Assembly (NCBI GenBank): GCA_018340375.1
Contig: JAFFJZ010000031.1
Span: forward strand, 186,001-250,000
Length of the DNA stretch: 64,000 nucleotides
Reading direction: 5' to 3'
Source: Gonatopus flavifemur
Lineage: Eukaryota; Arthropoda; Insecta; Hymenoptera; Dryinidae
Of this stretch, positions 20,666 through 33,054 are shown one piece after another. Under the pieces are notes generated by a model, which did no database searches, was not told the origin of the DNA, and saw only the letters and a list, made by a program, of their open reading frames with translations. The position numbers were made by a program, and so were the translations under genes. Position 1 is the first letter of the stretch. Each line of letters opens with the position of its first letter.

Positions 20666-23517
20666 CTACACATATCTGTTGAGCAGCAAAGCATGATACT
20701 CCCTTTCGAAAGCTGTGAGCGTCGCCTTATTTCCAATGTCATAAAGAAGGGAGTTCCATAGCTTTGCTGCACTGACCGTGGAGGACCTCTGATACGTCAC
20801 AGTACGATGAAGTGGTATAATTAACCTATAGCGATCCGATCTCGTACCAGAAGTAGCATGTTGCACCGCAAATTTGAAGCGGTTATAAAGAGATGTTGGT
20901 AGGCGCGTTTTCAAAATCTGATATATGAAAGAACCCAGGAAGTATTCCCGGCGTTCTTTCAACTTCAGCCAACGTAGCTTCAAGGAATAGGGAGTTATAT
21001 GTTCATCACGTTTAGCATTGGAGATGAAGCGAATGCATGCATTGAAGGAACGTTGGAGTTTCAAGTTTTCAGTCTCCGTTATATCGGTCCGGACCAGACA
21101 ACAGTTCTCAAAATGGGGAATAATTAGGCTTGATACGAGTTTCATTTTCATGGGAGTGGACAGTAATCGTCCATTGAGTCTCAACTGATATAAGGAACGA
21201 TGAACTTTCTTTCGAATATCCAGCACTTGCTCACCCCAGTTCAACCTTGAAGATAAAGTAACGCCTAAGGATTTAATTGAATTCACGTAAGGAATGAATT
21301 CATCTCGTACACGGATCCTGGATAATCTGTCAAACTTGAGTGAATTCACATACTTGGAAGACCCAAGGATCGTACACTGTGTTTTATTGGGATTCAGTTT
21401 CAGCGAGTTATTATTACACCATTGAATTATTAGTTCAATTTCAGAATTGACCAACCTAATAGTGTCATCCAGAAGGTGAGGATGACAATGGCAATATATT
21501 TGTAAATCATCTGCATATTTAGATATTTTACATAGGTGTAGAGACTTGTTGATATCCGTCAGATAGAGAGCGAATAGTAGAGGTCCCAAAACCGACCCTT
21601 GCGGTACACCTGAATTTACAGGAACCCAGTCAGTAACCCCAGTGAGAGTTTTGACCGCTTGATGCCTACCAGTTAAGTAGCTCCAGAACCAGCATAGCAC
21701 AGGCCTAGATATATTGAATGTGGCAAGTTTTTATAAGTAAGGCATGATCAACAATATCAAATGACTTCTAAAAGTCGAAACACACAAGGATAGTTACCAT
21801 ACGCTAATCAATGCCACGACGAACATCATCAGTAACATTCATGTGTGCCGTTTGCGTTGAGTTATGCTTGGTGAAACCATATTGATACGGATCTATTAGA
21901 TTATTTGTCTTCAGGAAAGTAAGAAGATACTGATGGACGAGTTTCTCAAAAATTTTGCTGCATTCACACAGTATAGAAATCGGTCGAAACTCAGAGACAC
22001 TAGATGGGTTTCTTGTTTTCGGTACTGGAGTAATATACGAGAATTTCCAAGCTCGTGGGAACTCACAGCTGAGCGATGATTTGTTAAAAATATTGAGAAG
22101 TGCCAAAGAGATGAAGGGAGTACAGTGAGAGAGAAATATACTAGGGAGATCGTCAGGTGCATAAATGGAGGATTGAGAGAATCGTGGAAATGGCTGTAAG
22201 TCGGTGAAAGTGACATACGGAAAATAGAATAGCGAGTCATCAAAAACATGAGTCGTATCAAGTAAACTAGGCTGAGCAGAAAAGGTGCTATTATAAACAG
22301 AAGAGAAATATTGTATGAGGTCTGCCAGCGAGAATTTGTTAACCGCATTAGAGTCGGTCTTCTTATCTCTGACGATTCTTAGAATCCTGAGTTCCCTCCA
22401 TAGTTGTTTCGACCCATAAGTTTGACGTAGTCGTGTCTCAAAATATTCCATTTTAGACTTCCTTATTAAGGAAATGACCGTGATTCTCAATTCCTTATAT
22501 TGTGAGCGGTATTCATTTGAGGATTGTAAATCCAAACATCGACGGTAATTCCGCCGCGCTTGGTTTCGCAGTTTAACAAGTTGTCTGATTTCATTGTTGA
22601 TCCATGGATCGTTTTCCTTGTTGTGTCCTCGGTTCGACACCATAGGAGCATGCATATTCAAGAGATCATGAAGAGTTGAAATCAGCAACTATCTCATTTA
22701 AACCTTGAGCAGGATCTAGATAGCTAAGAACTAGTTCTAATTGCGATCGCAATAATTGATGGTGAGGTCTTGAGTCACTTCTATTCTTCGCCGGTGGCGT
22801 ATTAGTATTTGACGACTTGAGAGAATATTCAATATGAATTGAGTCATGGTTCGAGAGGAATGGTACCTCAACCTGCCCCTTGTTCTTTACATTAGATACA
22901 TCATCAGTCAAACACACGTCTAACCACGTAGGAGTGGTTTTAGTATGATGAGTAGATTGGGACAGTACTATGTACATGTCAATACCACGTGTTAGGCCAC
23001 GGAGATAACAAGCATCAAAAGATTGCGAGTTCAAGTCAGCATTCATGTCTCCAAATATAACTTCATGATGATAATCAGAGGTGATATCTGCAAGAATTGG
23101 ATCAAGATTTGAGAAACCAATTTTTGGAGGTCGGTAGATAACTCCAACAAGGAGCTTGCGCATAGAAATGCCATGAACTTGGATGAACAAGTATTCAGAT
23201 TGGGCTACATAATTATTAGTATATGAAGACAGTAGAATACTAATGTCCAAGCAGGTTTTCGTGTAGAGACATACACCACCTCCTCCGCGCCCAGTTCTAT
23301 CACAGCGTCGACTGTTGTATCCTTCGATAGAGCAGAAGGAATCATCTAAATCAGGTTTGAGCCATGTCTCGGACACTGCAATCATATCATGATTATTTTG
23401 ATAGACGAATTCCATGAATTCAGTGTAATGTGCCATGATAGATTGGGCATTTACGTTACACAGCAATAGAGTTTTGCGACTTGAGTTGATGTTAGAGTGA
23501 AGAGCAGGTGAGGGCAT
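20666..23517 (-). pseudogene. CR1-like LINE ORF2 endonuclease-reverse transcriptase
   Basis: From 23517 downward, an APE-type endonuclease (LLCNVNAQSIMAH, VSETWLKPDLDD, VIYRPP, IFGDMNADL, NHDSIHIEYSL) is followed in a second frame by the linker and RT palm (ITPVPKTRNPSSVSEFRPIS, KHNSTQTAHM). After a stop and frameshift near 21720-21800 it continues SYLTGRHQAV, PQGSVLGPLLF, KYADDLQIYC (motif C) and a long thumb/C-terminal region to 20666. ORFs overlap at 22666-22688, showing another frameshift. It would copy its own RNA at nicked target DNA, but is dead as read. Confidence 0.85.
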
Positions 23518-23523
23518 ATAATT

Positions 23524-24399
23524 TCATATAAGTTTATTTATGAGGTCCGCTTCCGAATGAATTTGAATGGGTGAAGAATTATCATCTTTTTTCACAGAGA
23601 TTCGGCCATTTCTACACCACGAGTATTTATATCCTTTGTTCTTGGCGTAGTCTCGAGTTTTCTGCAAGAGTGCAGCTACATTAGAAGCTGAGTGTTCATT
23701 GAAGTGCATTTCGGTGTTAGAAAAAAGAGGAGTCAATGTAGAAGCCAAGAAGGTGCCATTGGATTTCTTCCCATCAATGACCTTAGTTCTTGAAGCGGGA
23801 GTATTGAACTCAACAAAAACAGTCCGAGGCCTAGTCGATTGACGTGTGCTTTTTAACCGGAAAACTCTTGAAATATCAGATTTGTTCATGTCTACATTGA
23901 GACAAAGGAAGGCACGATGAACGAGGTCTATAAAATCCTGTTCAGATGATTCAGGTACCCCAGAAATTGTCAGAATAGTATTATTACAACGCTGTTTCAA
24001 AGAATTGATCTCAGAGTTCAGCTTAGCATTTTGATCTCCCAGATTTGTAACTCTAGTTGTGAGATGTTGAATACTTTCATTTTTTGACGCAATACAAGTA
24101 CTTGAATCATTGGAATCAGCTTCAAGTTGTACTATTTTTTTTTGCATGGATTCCAATAATTTATCATGCTGCGACATTTTGGTTACCATACTCTCCATGT
24201 TCTGTGAAATTGATTGTACTTTAGTTTGACGTGAGTTCACAGACGTTTCGATGGGAGTAAATCTAGTCGCGAGAAAGGAAGGATCTGCTGACAAGTTATC
24301 TATCTTACATGAGAGACAGTTGATGGCATCAATAAGTTCATCAAAAGGAGAAGTACTGATTTCAGTCCGAGTGCGCAGCTGTACTGCTTTGGTTTCCAT
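23524..24399 (-). CDS. CR1-like LINE ORF1 protein, intact
   Basis: This is a 291-residue RNA-binding, RNP-forming protein of the retrotransposon. Residues ~70-140 form a coiled coil rich in Gln/Ser/Asn. Residues ~145-230 form an RRM-like core (TILTISGVPESSEQDFIDLV, DISRVFRL, RPRTVFVEF). The C-terminus (NVAALLQKTRDYAKNKGYKY then SWCRNGRISVKKDDNS) matches the baculovirus FP25K-like C-terminal domain that insect LINE ORF1 proteins share. ORF1 stops 6 bp before ORF2 begins. Being intact while ORF2 is broken may be chance. Confidence 0.75.
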   Translation of the reverse strand: METKAVQLRTRTEISTSPFDELIDAINCLSCKIDNLSADPSFLATRFTPIETSVNSRQTKVQSISQNMESMVTKMSQHDKLLESMQKKIVQLEADSNDSSTCIASKNESIQHLTTRVTNLGDQNAKLNSEINSLKQRCNNTILTISGVPESSEQDFIDLVHRAFLCLNVDMNKSDISRVFRLKSTRQSTRPRTVFVEFNTPASRTKVIDGKKSNGTFLASTLTPLFSNTEMHFNEHSASNVAALLQKTRDYAKNKGYKYSWCRNGRISVKKDDNSSPIQIHSEADLINKLI

Positions 24400-24487
24400 A
24401 TCTTCATGTTTTCTATGAATAGAAGTTAATTCAGCTGTACATTTGTACTAGCTCATAAAGTTCCCGCCAAGATATGTCACAGAATCA

Positions 24488-27443
24488 TTCATCATCATCA
24501 TGGAGTAATCAGTCTTATGACTGGTTTGATGAAATCCTCCAACCCTGTCTATTATCCACTAACCGCTTAATTTCTGCATATCTACGGCAACCCTTATGTT
24601 GTATAATTTGCTTCATGTAACTCAATCTAGGGCTACCTCTTCGAGTTTGACCATTCATTTTTCTCTCCAATATTGCTTTCAATAAGCTATCATGCCTCAA
24701 TGTGTGTCCTATCAGATTACTTCTTCTTTTCACGACCTGTCTCAAGAAACTTCTTTTTTCATTGACCTTCTCAAGTACTTCTTTATTTCTTACTCTCTCT
24801 ATCCACTTTATTCTAAGCATCTTTCTATAACACCACATTTCAAACGCTTCAAGTCTTCGTTGGTCCGTTATTCCAATTGTCAAAGATTCGCAACCACATA
24901 ATGCTGTGCTCCAAACGTAACTCTTCAAGAATCTCTTCCTTACTGCTAAGTTAATATTCTTCGAACATAGTAACTGTTTCTTTTGGTGGGAAGCCTGTTT
25001 CCCTTGTGCTATTCTTGCTATTATATCTCTTTCGCTTTTACCGTTCTCTGTAATTATGCTCCCTAGATATTTAAATTCTTTGACTTGCTGAATTGTCTCT
25101 GCATCTATTTTGATTTTCGTTCCTCTTGATGTTTTCGCTGTTGTACAAATCATGACTTGTCACAGACACAGAAATCATGTTGTGCACAGACTTTTTTAAC
25201 TCTAGACTTTTCTCTACTACTGTTCTCAGTGCTAATATTGCTTCTCGCGTTCCCCTATTTTTCCTAAAACCGAACTGATCTTCTGCTGATCTACTCTCTA
25301 TTTTATTCTCTATTCTCCTGTATATGATTTTTGTCAGTATTTTCGAGGCATGTGAAGTGAAACTGATCGTTCTGTAGTTCTCGCATTTGTCTGCTCCTTG
25401 TTTTTTTGGAATGGCGACAATTTTATTCTTCTGGAAATCTTTCGGTACTTCGCCTATTTCGTACATATCTCTGACCAATTCAAACAGTGCGTCACGAGTT
25501 CTCTGACTGGAGGCTCTGAGAAGGTCCACACTTATGCCATCTGTTCCTGGCGCTTCATTATTCTTCAATTTTCTCAAAGCCCTATCAAATCCTGATCTCA
25601 AAATTGAATCTCCCAATTCTTCTTCATCGACATCTCCCTCCCTCTCTAAGAATCCGATATCATCTCTTCCTTTATACAGATCTTCTAAATGATTAATCCA
25701 TTGTTCTATTCTTTCCTCCGTTCTCATCAATTATCTTCCTAGAGAATTTTTAATCTCACTGCTTCTAGATTTCATTTGTCCAAAAAATCCCCTAACAATC
25801 CTATATGCCTCATCAATCTTTCCTGAATGTAATCTTACTTCTATATCTTGACATTTCCCCTCTAACCATCGTTCTTTTGCTTTCCTTGATTCTCTGATTA
25901 TTTTATTCCTCAGTGCCTTGTATGTCCGCTGATCTTGTTCACTATTCTTATTCTTGTATTTCCTCTTTTCCTTAATTAAATCGAGAATTTCTTCTGTTAT
26001 CCATGGTTTCTTGGGCTCTATCCCATCGTTTTTCAAAATTTCATCTGCACATTGTGCTATGTTTCTCTTCATATTTGTCCATCTACTCTCTATTTCCAAG
26101 TTTTTCTCTTGTCGATCCTCCAATTTTTTGTCCAACATCACTTTGAATGCCTCCTGTGTTTTTCCTTGTTTGAGATTCTTCAAATTCCATCTTTTTTGCA
26201 TTTTCCTTCTCTTCTTCAGAGCTTTGAATTTCAGAGAACATTTCATCAGCAACATATTGTGATCACTATCTACATCCGCGCCTGGATAAGTTTTACAGCT
26301 TTTCACTTGGTTTCTAAATCTTTGTTTTACTAATATGTAATCAATTTGATATCTTGCTGTATCTCCTGGCATTTTCCAAGTATAGATTCTTCTTGGATGA
26401 TTCCTGAATAATGTGTTGGTAATAACCATTTTATGACTCTCACGAAATTCGATTAAACGTTGTCCTCTTTCATTTCTTTTTCCCAACGCAAAATCTCCTA
26501 TTATGTTGGCCTCTTCTCCTTGCCCTACTACCACATTCCAGTCGCCTATGATCATTAAATTTCCTTCTCCCTTCACATATTCTATCACTTCTTCTATTTC
26601 ATCGTACGTTTTTTCGATATCCTCCTCTGAGTATGCAGATGTGGGCATGTATGCTTGGACTTTAACAGTGTCCACCGGTTTTGTTCTAACTCTGACCATC
26701 ATTACGCGTTCGCTGAGTTGCAAATAATTTTCTATCCTATTCCCCACCCTCTTATGCATTATAATTCTCACACCTGCTTGACCATTCTTTGATCCAGTGT
26801 GAATGATTCTATAATCCCTACTCCAGAAATCCCCTTCTTGCGGCCGTCTCATTTCACTAATTCCCATTACATCGATACCCAACCTCTTCATTTCCAGTTT
26901 CAAATTTTCTAATTTTCCTGTTTGTCTCAGTGATCTAACATTCCACGCTCCGACTCGAAGAATGTTCTCTTTCTTCCCTATGTTCTTCGGTTCTCCATCT
27001 TGTTTGATGAGGTTCTCTCAAGCAGCCTCCACCCGGAGATCCGAACGGGAGGCTATTTTACCTCCGGAATATTTTACCCGAGAGGCCGCCATCATGTTGT
27101 TGTTGTTGCTTTTTTTTTCAATAAATCAAAATTCAAAATTCCAGGTTTGAAGAAAAGATTTCATTTCCTCGGGAATATTGAAAGATGTCAAGGAAGGTAG
27201 TTTCCCCTTGCTTCCCCTCCGTTTTTGCCGATGTTCCTGGCGTTGGGATGATTTAGTTTCCCTCAGTTCGTATTCTCCCTCTCGAGTAGTTTATCCCACC
27301 CGAAAAAGAGACCCAAATCTGAGATACTTATCCTCCCCACCACGTAAAGGAAGCAGATACTACCAAGGATAGATAAAAAGGATATCAAGGACAGATATCA
27401 AGAATATCCCCCTGGAAGACCCGCAATCATCCCACGGGGAGGA
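24488..27443 (-). mobile_element. RTE-type LINE, copy 2, RT core deleted
   Basis: It has the same 5' and 3' termini as RTE-1 on the opposite strand and the same trinucleotide tail (CATCATCATC near 24488). An internal deletion removes the RT catalytic region, replaced by a short filler at about 25158-25187. Confidence 0.87.
24515..26990 (-). pseudogene. RTE-2 endonuclease-RT with missing catalytic core
   Basis: The endonuclease part (26903 down to 25731) is open and better preserved than in copy 1 (ISEMRR, IIGDWNVVVG, IDYILV, DSDHNMLL). A stop at 25728 separates it from the RT fingers (NEAPGTDGISVDLLR, IIYRRIENKIESR). Sequence jumps from LELKKSV to MICTTAKTSR, losing both the motif A Asp and the FADD motif. 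The tail ALCGCESLTIGITDQRRLEAF runs to the end. It cannot encode an active RT. Confidence 0.85.
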
Positions 27444-27643
27444 GAATCATTCAGTGATAGAAATATAGATTCGTCCAGCGCAGGGCCAGTACTGAAATGA
27501 CAGGATGTATTTTATCACAACAGTGATAGTCCCCGTAGCTGAATTCCTCTGCAAAATATTTTAGGCTCGCCGTACGGCAACAAGGAGAAATTAGTAAAAA
27601 AACCTACAGAGCGAAATCGAACACGTTAAGAGGTACCCACAGG

Positions 27644-27687
<44 letters not shown>

Positions 27688-29110
27688 TAGGGAGTAAGAG
27701 GAATGGTGGAGATTTTAATAGTCATTCAAAATTTTCTGATTCGTGGGAATGAATTTTAAGCCTTTGCTCGCCCTGATTCAAATTCCTATTTGAAGCAGGA
27801 CCTGGAGCTGGTTGAGTCTCTGCTTTTATATGTAATTCTTTTTTTTGAAAGACGTTTTTTTATTGCTCCCATCTTGATTCCTGAGTTTGAGATCCCAGTT
27901 TTGATCTCGATATCCACTGAAAAAAAAGATGCCATATGGGTGATTCCAATAAATAGAATAATTCAGCGAAATCTATGCAATTGAAACTTGTGAACCAATA
28001 AGCAATTAATAACTGAAATTCAATAGATTGCCGTACAAAAAAAGTATGCAATATTACTAAAAATTCTATGGGAAATGAGAGGAAGGTAATTTAAACTTAT
28101 TGTGGAAATTCTAAAAAAAAGCGACCTACTTCTTTTTTGTTCAAAATCTCTCGATCATAACTATCTTCAAGAATTTGGATGATAAGACAGTCTAGAATGA
28201 AGAACTTCTGTGTTTGGAAAAAGTTTTGTTTTATTTCATGTCAGTGCCTCGTTAGAGCCCATCGAAAGCTGTGATAGTCAGTCGATTTAGAGTTGCTGAC
28301 GAGGATGACTGAGGCGATATGGGGTCTTCCTTCCTTGAAATGACGAGAAGAAGAAGTAATTTTCGTTAAGATTTTTATTAGATTGCCACCTCGGTTTTAG
28401 GTGAAAAGTAGCGAATTTTGTGGATGGTGGAAGTAGAGCTCCATGAAAATTCACTACAATTCATGCGAAAGTGAAAAGATTGGTTGAACAGTTCATGCAA
28501 AGAGGTCTTTTATTTTATCTTCAAAAGGATTCGTAAATGCTCATTGAAGAGGACTGTACTTGAGGAAAATTCTCCATTTTCTTTCCGTTCAGAAACTGCC
28601 CATTTCCCTTTCTACCTACTCAAGTGTTTTCCTTCTCTTGAAAGAGCCTTTCTCTTCCCTTGAGTGATTCACATATTTTATTTGTGCACATCTTCTATTT
28701 TCCAGGTTTACTGTATTTTGTTTATTAGGGATTTTGTTATTTGTGTTAGCATATCTTATTATGACTAGCTATTGAAAACTATTTCATTGAGTTTTTAGAA
28801 CGTCTTTCTACGACGTTTTTTATTGAAGGTATACCTCAAAGTTGTAGTGTTGGTTCTGAAAGTGTGTCATAAGTAATATCCGTCAATTAATCAATTCAGT
28901 GAAGATTGTGGTGAAAGATGTAACGGATAACAAGTAATCTTTATTGACCATCATTTGGTTCGAACACAAGTTTAACATGGAAGGTATTTAGTATTCGCGA
29001 TGATTCAGAAGTTTTGCTCTCATCATGTCATATATTGCATATGAGGCTTGGAATTGATCCCGTTTGTTAAATTCATCTTAGTTTGTTAGAAATTACAAAT
29101 GTTAATATTA
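27444..29110. other. Unassigned interval between RTE copies 2 and 3
   Basis: It holds a (GA)n microsatellite at 27642-27685 and otherwise AT-rich, low-complexity sequence. ORFs are short and unconvincing. No inverted repeats or known element ends were recognised. Confidence 0.6.
27642..27685. repeat. (GA)n microsatellite
   Basis: An uninterrupted GA run of about 35 bp sits within a purine-rich tract. Confidence 0.9.
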
Positions 29111-29722
29111 ATCATCATCATCATGAAGTAATCAGTCTTACGACTGGTTTGATGAAACCCTCCACCCCTGTCTATTATCCGCCAAACGTTTAATTTCTAC
29201 ATATCTACTACATCCCTTGTCTTGTACGATTTGCTTCATATAACTTGCTCTAGGTCTACCTTTACCAGTTTTACCATTCATTTTCCCTTCCAATATTGTT
29301 TTCAATAATCTCTCATGCCGTAATGTGTGTCCTATCAGATTGCTTCTCCTTTTCACGATGTGTTTCAAAAGATTTCTTTTTTCATTTATCTGCTCGAGTA
29401 CTTCTTCATTTTTGACTTTGTCTATCCATTTTATTCTGAGCATCCTCCTATAACACCACATTTCAAAAGCTTCAAGTCTTCGTTGATCAGTTTTCCCCAT
29501 TGTCCAAGTTTCGCAACCATATAATGCTGTGCTCCAAACGTAACTTTTCAAGAATTTCTTCCTTACTTCCAAGCTTATATTTTTTGAGCATAATAACTGT
29601 CTCTTTTGATAAAAAGCCTGTTTCCCTTGTGCTATTCTTGCTCTCATATCTCTTTCGCTTTTGCCGTTCTCTGTAATTATGCTTCCTAGATATTTGAATT
29701 CTTTCACCTGTTCAATTGTCCC
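29111..29722 (-). mobile_element. RTE-type LINE, copy 3, 5'-truncated
   Basis: Only the last ~610 bp remain. They encode the C-terminal tail (LKYLGSIITENGKSERDM, ALYGCETWTMGKTDQRRLEA, NLIGHTLRHERLLKT) with an unbroken 189-residue frame and the ATC tail at 29111. 5' truncation is the usual outcome of LINE insertion. Confidence 0.9.
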
Positions 29723-30918
29723 GGTAATATTAAATCATATTTGAAATTACTGACCTCATCTTAACGAAACGAACTGTTTCAAAGTTACTTAGTTTGAATG
29801 AGAGAGAAGAAATAAGGAGAGAGCGTAGAAAAAACATCGCCCAGCCAACCCTGACCCAAGGCTGAGTGGACCTCGTGCCAACGCTGGCACCATGTATCAT
29901 GATTATATATATTATGAGGCTTTCACATGTCGCTGTAATTATTACAGGTATTGTGGCTATCAATCAGTTTTTGAACAACCAATGACTGTGGATCGGGCCA
30001 ACATTGGTTGCCAATGTTTCACAATCCAACATTTGTCAATCCTAAGTCACTTGATTGAGCAATGTTTCTCATAAAAGATGCTTTGGATTTTCATATAACA
30101 ATTGTCCAAGATCGCATAAACATTGGTTGCCAATGCTGAGCCAACCATGAGGCAATCAGCATGTCGGCAATCCTATAAGCTGATAGAGAATATGGAGTTA
30201 GTCGAAGGTTGTGTTTGGATTTTTATATCACATCTGTCCAAGATCGAATTAACATTGGTTGCCAAGGTTTACCCAACCATGAGCTAATTGTCATATTGGT
30301 AGTCCTATAACCAGTAAGGAATACGGAATTTTGAGGATTCGTTATAGGATGGGAAACCCAAGACTTCCAAAGTCAGAATAGAGGCATAAGTTGGTTGCTA
30401 CTTCTTCACAACGTTCCTTTCTGTTCCTATAAAAATGAGAGGAGTTTCCCGGGTAATTATTGTTGTTGATTGTCTGGATTGTCGAATAATATTAGGTTAT
30501 CTGTTTGTTAGTTGGTGTTCCAGAGTCAGTTTGTCCTAGGAAGTTACAAGTTTTGTTAGTTTATTCATTTCATTTGGAGAGGAGAGAAAGAGAATGATTC
30601 TGAATGTGGATAGTGTGCGAGAAGTGTTGATGAAGAGAGATTATTTGTTATCATTGAGAAGAGGAAGAGCTGCGATTCGAATATTTATTATTCGAAGGAT
30701 CAATTTTGTACACGATGTGTACATTCATTCTTTCGTGCTCTCGAGTTTGGATTCTCTATTTTACGGTTCGTCTTTTATGACAATATGCACCTATTCCTTC
30801 GAATATGAACTCCTGCAGCAATAGAACAAGTGGATTGGCAAGATTTAATCACTTCGAATCAACAAGTGTTTGCTTTTATATCCTCGCGGGCGAAATTCTG
30901 TTCGGTTCGAAGTCGCTA
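29723..30918. other. Unassigned interval with short degenerate repeats
   Basis: Apart from the repeats at 29985-30345 no feature is recognised. A 76-codon ORF at 30594-30824 has no visible domain and is not called. Confidence 0.5.
29985..30345. repeat. Three degenerate ~125-bp tandem units with ATTGGTTGCCAA
   Basis: ACATTGGTTGCCAA occurs near 30001, 30120 and 30251. Each is followed by a similar stretch (CCAACCATGAG, then a TCCTATAA motif), so these are diverged tandem units. The core is a TTGG/CCAA dyad. Confidence 0.7.
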
Positions 30919-30995
30919 TTGGGTTTGTGAATATCACTCCGCCCTTTTTTGTTGAAATAAAACACATTTGCTTAATTAGAAAATTAAAGAACAGT

Positions 30996-32500
30996 TTATT
31001 CAAAGTATGCTCCATCCGCATCTACAACCTTTGCCCATCTTTCAGGTAATTTACGTATTCCCTGCCTGAAGAAATCCTGATCTTTTGAGCTGATCCAATT
31101 ATCAAGCCAGATTTTGATACTTTCGTATGAAGTGAACCGTTCCCCTGTAAGAACTGACTGCATCATCCGAAATAAGTGGTAATCCGACAGAGCTATGTCT
31201 GGCGAATATGGCGGGTGGAATAGTAATTCCCAGTCCTGTCCATCTGAATATTTTCCCACGACTTGTGCGGTCTGCGGTTTGGAATGTTGCAGAATTAATT
31301 GACTGTGCCTATTCACCTATTCCGGTCGTTTTCCTTCTATGGCTCGCTTTGAATGCATTGGTTGTCGTCGGTAAAGTTCTCTATTGATAGTTCGAGAAGG
31401 TTCGAGCGACTGATAATATACAACATCTCTCTGATCCCACCAAATGCAGAGCATAACCTTGGCACAGGGAATACTTCTCTTCGGCTGTGATGGGCCCGGT
31501 TTACCTGACTTCACCCAAAATTTTTGGCTCTTTAGATTCTCATAGTATATACATTTCTCATCTCCTGTGACTATCCGATGCAAGAATCCTTTTCGTTACT
31601 GCCTTTGAAGTAGCATTTCACAAATTGTTTTTTGCCGTTCCATGTCTCTTTCTTTCAATTCATGTGGAACTCAGTAATTGAGTTTTTGAACCATTCTCAT
31701 TGCTTTCAAACGCTTCGCAACACTTGATCGTTCAACATTCACTGCTGCAGCCAGTTCTGCTTGAGTCTGGCTAGTGTTGCCGCGATATTATCGTCGATAA
31801 TTGAGGAATAATCGATTATCTCAATTCTTACACGTTCCTATGGAATATATAATCCACGAATCTTCGATTATGCTCATAACGAAACGGAATAATGAATAAT
31901 CCCAGACTTGTACACAAAATGAACCAAGATATGCTCCCATTTATCGTTACGATATATCGATAATTATCGTTACGATAATGTAAGAATATTTCGATTCATT
32001 TTGCTTGAAAGACCAAGATGATTCATTATCCCGTTTCATTTCGTGCACAGTCGAAGATCTACGCGTTAAAAGTTCCATGAAAACCTGTCAAAATTAAGAT
32101 AATCGATTATTTCTGAATTTCGACGATAATATCGCGGCAACACTAAGTCTGGCAAGAATCCTGTGTCAATAAGGCTTCCAAATCAGGATCCTCAAATTTT
32201 CTTGGTGGTTTTTTCATATTCTTTGTCCTCAGTGTCAAAATCATTATTTTGAAATCGTCGAACCCATTCCTTGCAAGGTGTATTAGATGAAGCATGCTTA
32301 CCATGAATCTCCGCAAGCAAACGATACGTTTCCGCTGCACTTTCCTTTGCAACAAAATAGTGTAACAACACTTCCCGCAAATGATGTTGACTTGGAACCA
32401 AAACCAACATGTTCAAGGAGGTAAAAACTTGTTGCTCACAACCCAGACCAAATGTCGCGTATTGCGTTTGACAGCTGCCAAAAAGCTCTATCGAATACAA
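30996..32500 (-). pseudogene. Mariner transposase, catalytic Asp lost
   Basis: An N-terminal paired-like HTH domain (HYFVAKESAAETYRLLAEIHG, WVRRFQNNDFD, then ELAAAVNVERSSV) is followed by the catalytic core with the first Asp in VTGDEKCIYYEN and the third in HPPYSPDIALSDYHLFRMM. Where the family has the second Asp (QHDN-type motif) this copy reads LQHSKP, so it is inactive even without its stop near 31317 and several frameshifts. The MITE interrupts the region between the two DNA-binding motifs. Confidence 0.85.
31772..32145. mobile_element. 374-bp hAT-type MITE
   Basis: Perfect inverted ends TAGTGTTGCCGCGATATTAT are flanked by an 8-bp duplication AGTCTGGC at 31764-31771 and 32146-32153. Internal sequence is AT-rich with TTATCGTTACGATA palindromes. 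There is no coding sequence. Confidence 0.92.
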
Positions 32501-32582
32501 GTGTTGTTATCTATTAGTATACGTCAGCAATATTAACAACGACATGTGTTAGGAGAGGGCGGAGTCGTATTCACACACCCAA

Positions 32583-33054
32583 TTCTTTCCGTGAGTTCAA
32601 TTCAACGGAGTTCACTTGAGCTGTATTTTTTTCGTGTGTGGTTGATTGCATGCAGACGTGAAAATCTTCGGAAGGGTTCGAGGTGCTTCGGTGGGAGTCG
32701 AGGATGAATATTTTGCTCGTAGAATGAAAGGGCCTTGAGTGGGGATGAATAGAGAAGGAAGTCAGCGTGCTCTTTCTTTCGCTCGATCGCTGGATGTAAG
32801 CCTCAATCGAGTATAGGAGAACTCCTCCACCCTATTCCGAGAGGAAAATTCACAGTACAGCGAAGGGGCCTGTTCTGTCTGTATAGTCTGAGTCCATGAG
32901 TATTGAATTCCAGTTTTCTTCCGCGTGGGTGTTCAAAGGTCAAGCTGAGGGTTTCTTTTTGGATCCAAACGTGTAATTCCAGTTGCAGGATTTCAGGAGC
33001 TGAGAGGAAGAAAAAAAAAAGAGGAAATTTGAAAAATTTACGATCCCGTTACAT
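32583..33054. other. Unassigned interval
   Basis: Purine/pyrimidine-mixed sequence with no recognised element or reading frame. Confidence 0.5.

Larger units (their letters stand above)
20412..24450 (-). mobile_element. CR1-like LINE, minus strand
   Basis: ORF1 (23524-24399) and ORF2 (20666-23517) are followed by a ~250-bp 3' UTR ending in the GA tract. The RT signature PQGSVLGPLLFALYLTDI with a YADD motif, and ORF1 of the coiled-coil type, fit the CR1/L2 group. The 5' end lies next to the RTE-2 3' end. Confidence 0.8.
30919..32582 (-). mobile_element. Mariner element split by a hAT-type MITE
   Basis: Ends TTGGGTTTGTGAATATCACT (30919) and the reverse complement TTGGGTGTGTGAATACGACT (from 32582) continue into CCGCCC. 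Minus the 374-bp insert and one 8-bp repeat the length is 1282 bp, the canonical mariner size. A TA precedes the left end; the right TA has changed. Confidence 0.85.

Noticed and set aside
28200..28340. Weak similarity to 42640-42720
   Set aside because: Only scattered matches by eye; not enough to call a shared repeat.
30594..30824. 76-codon ORF
   Set aside because: No homology or domain recognised, no nearby gene structure; length fits chance.
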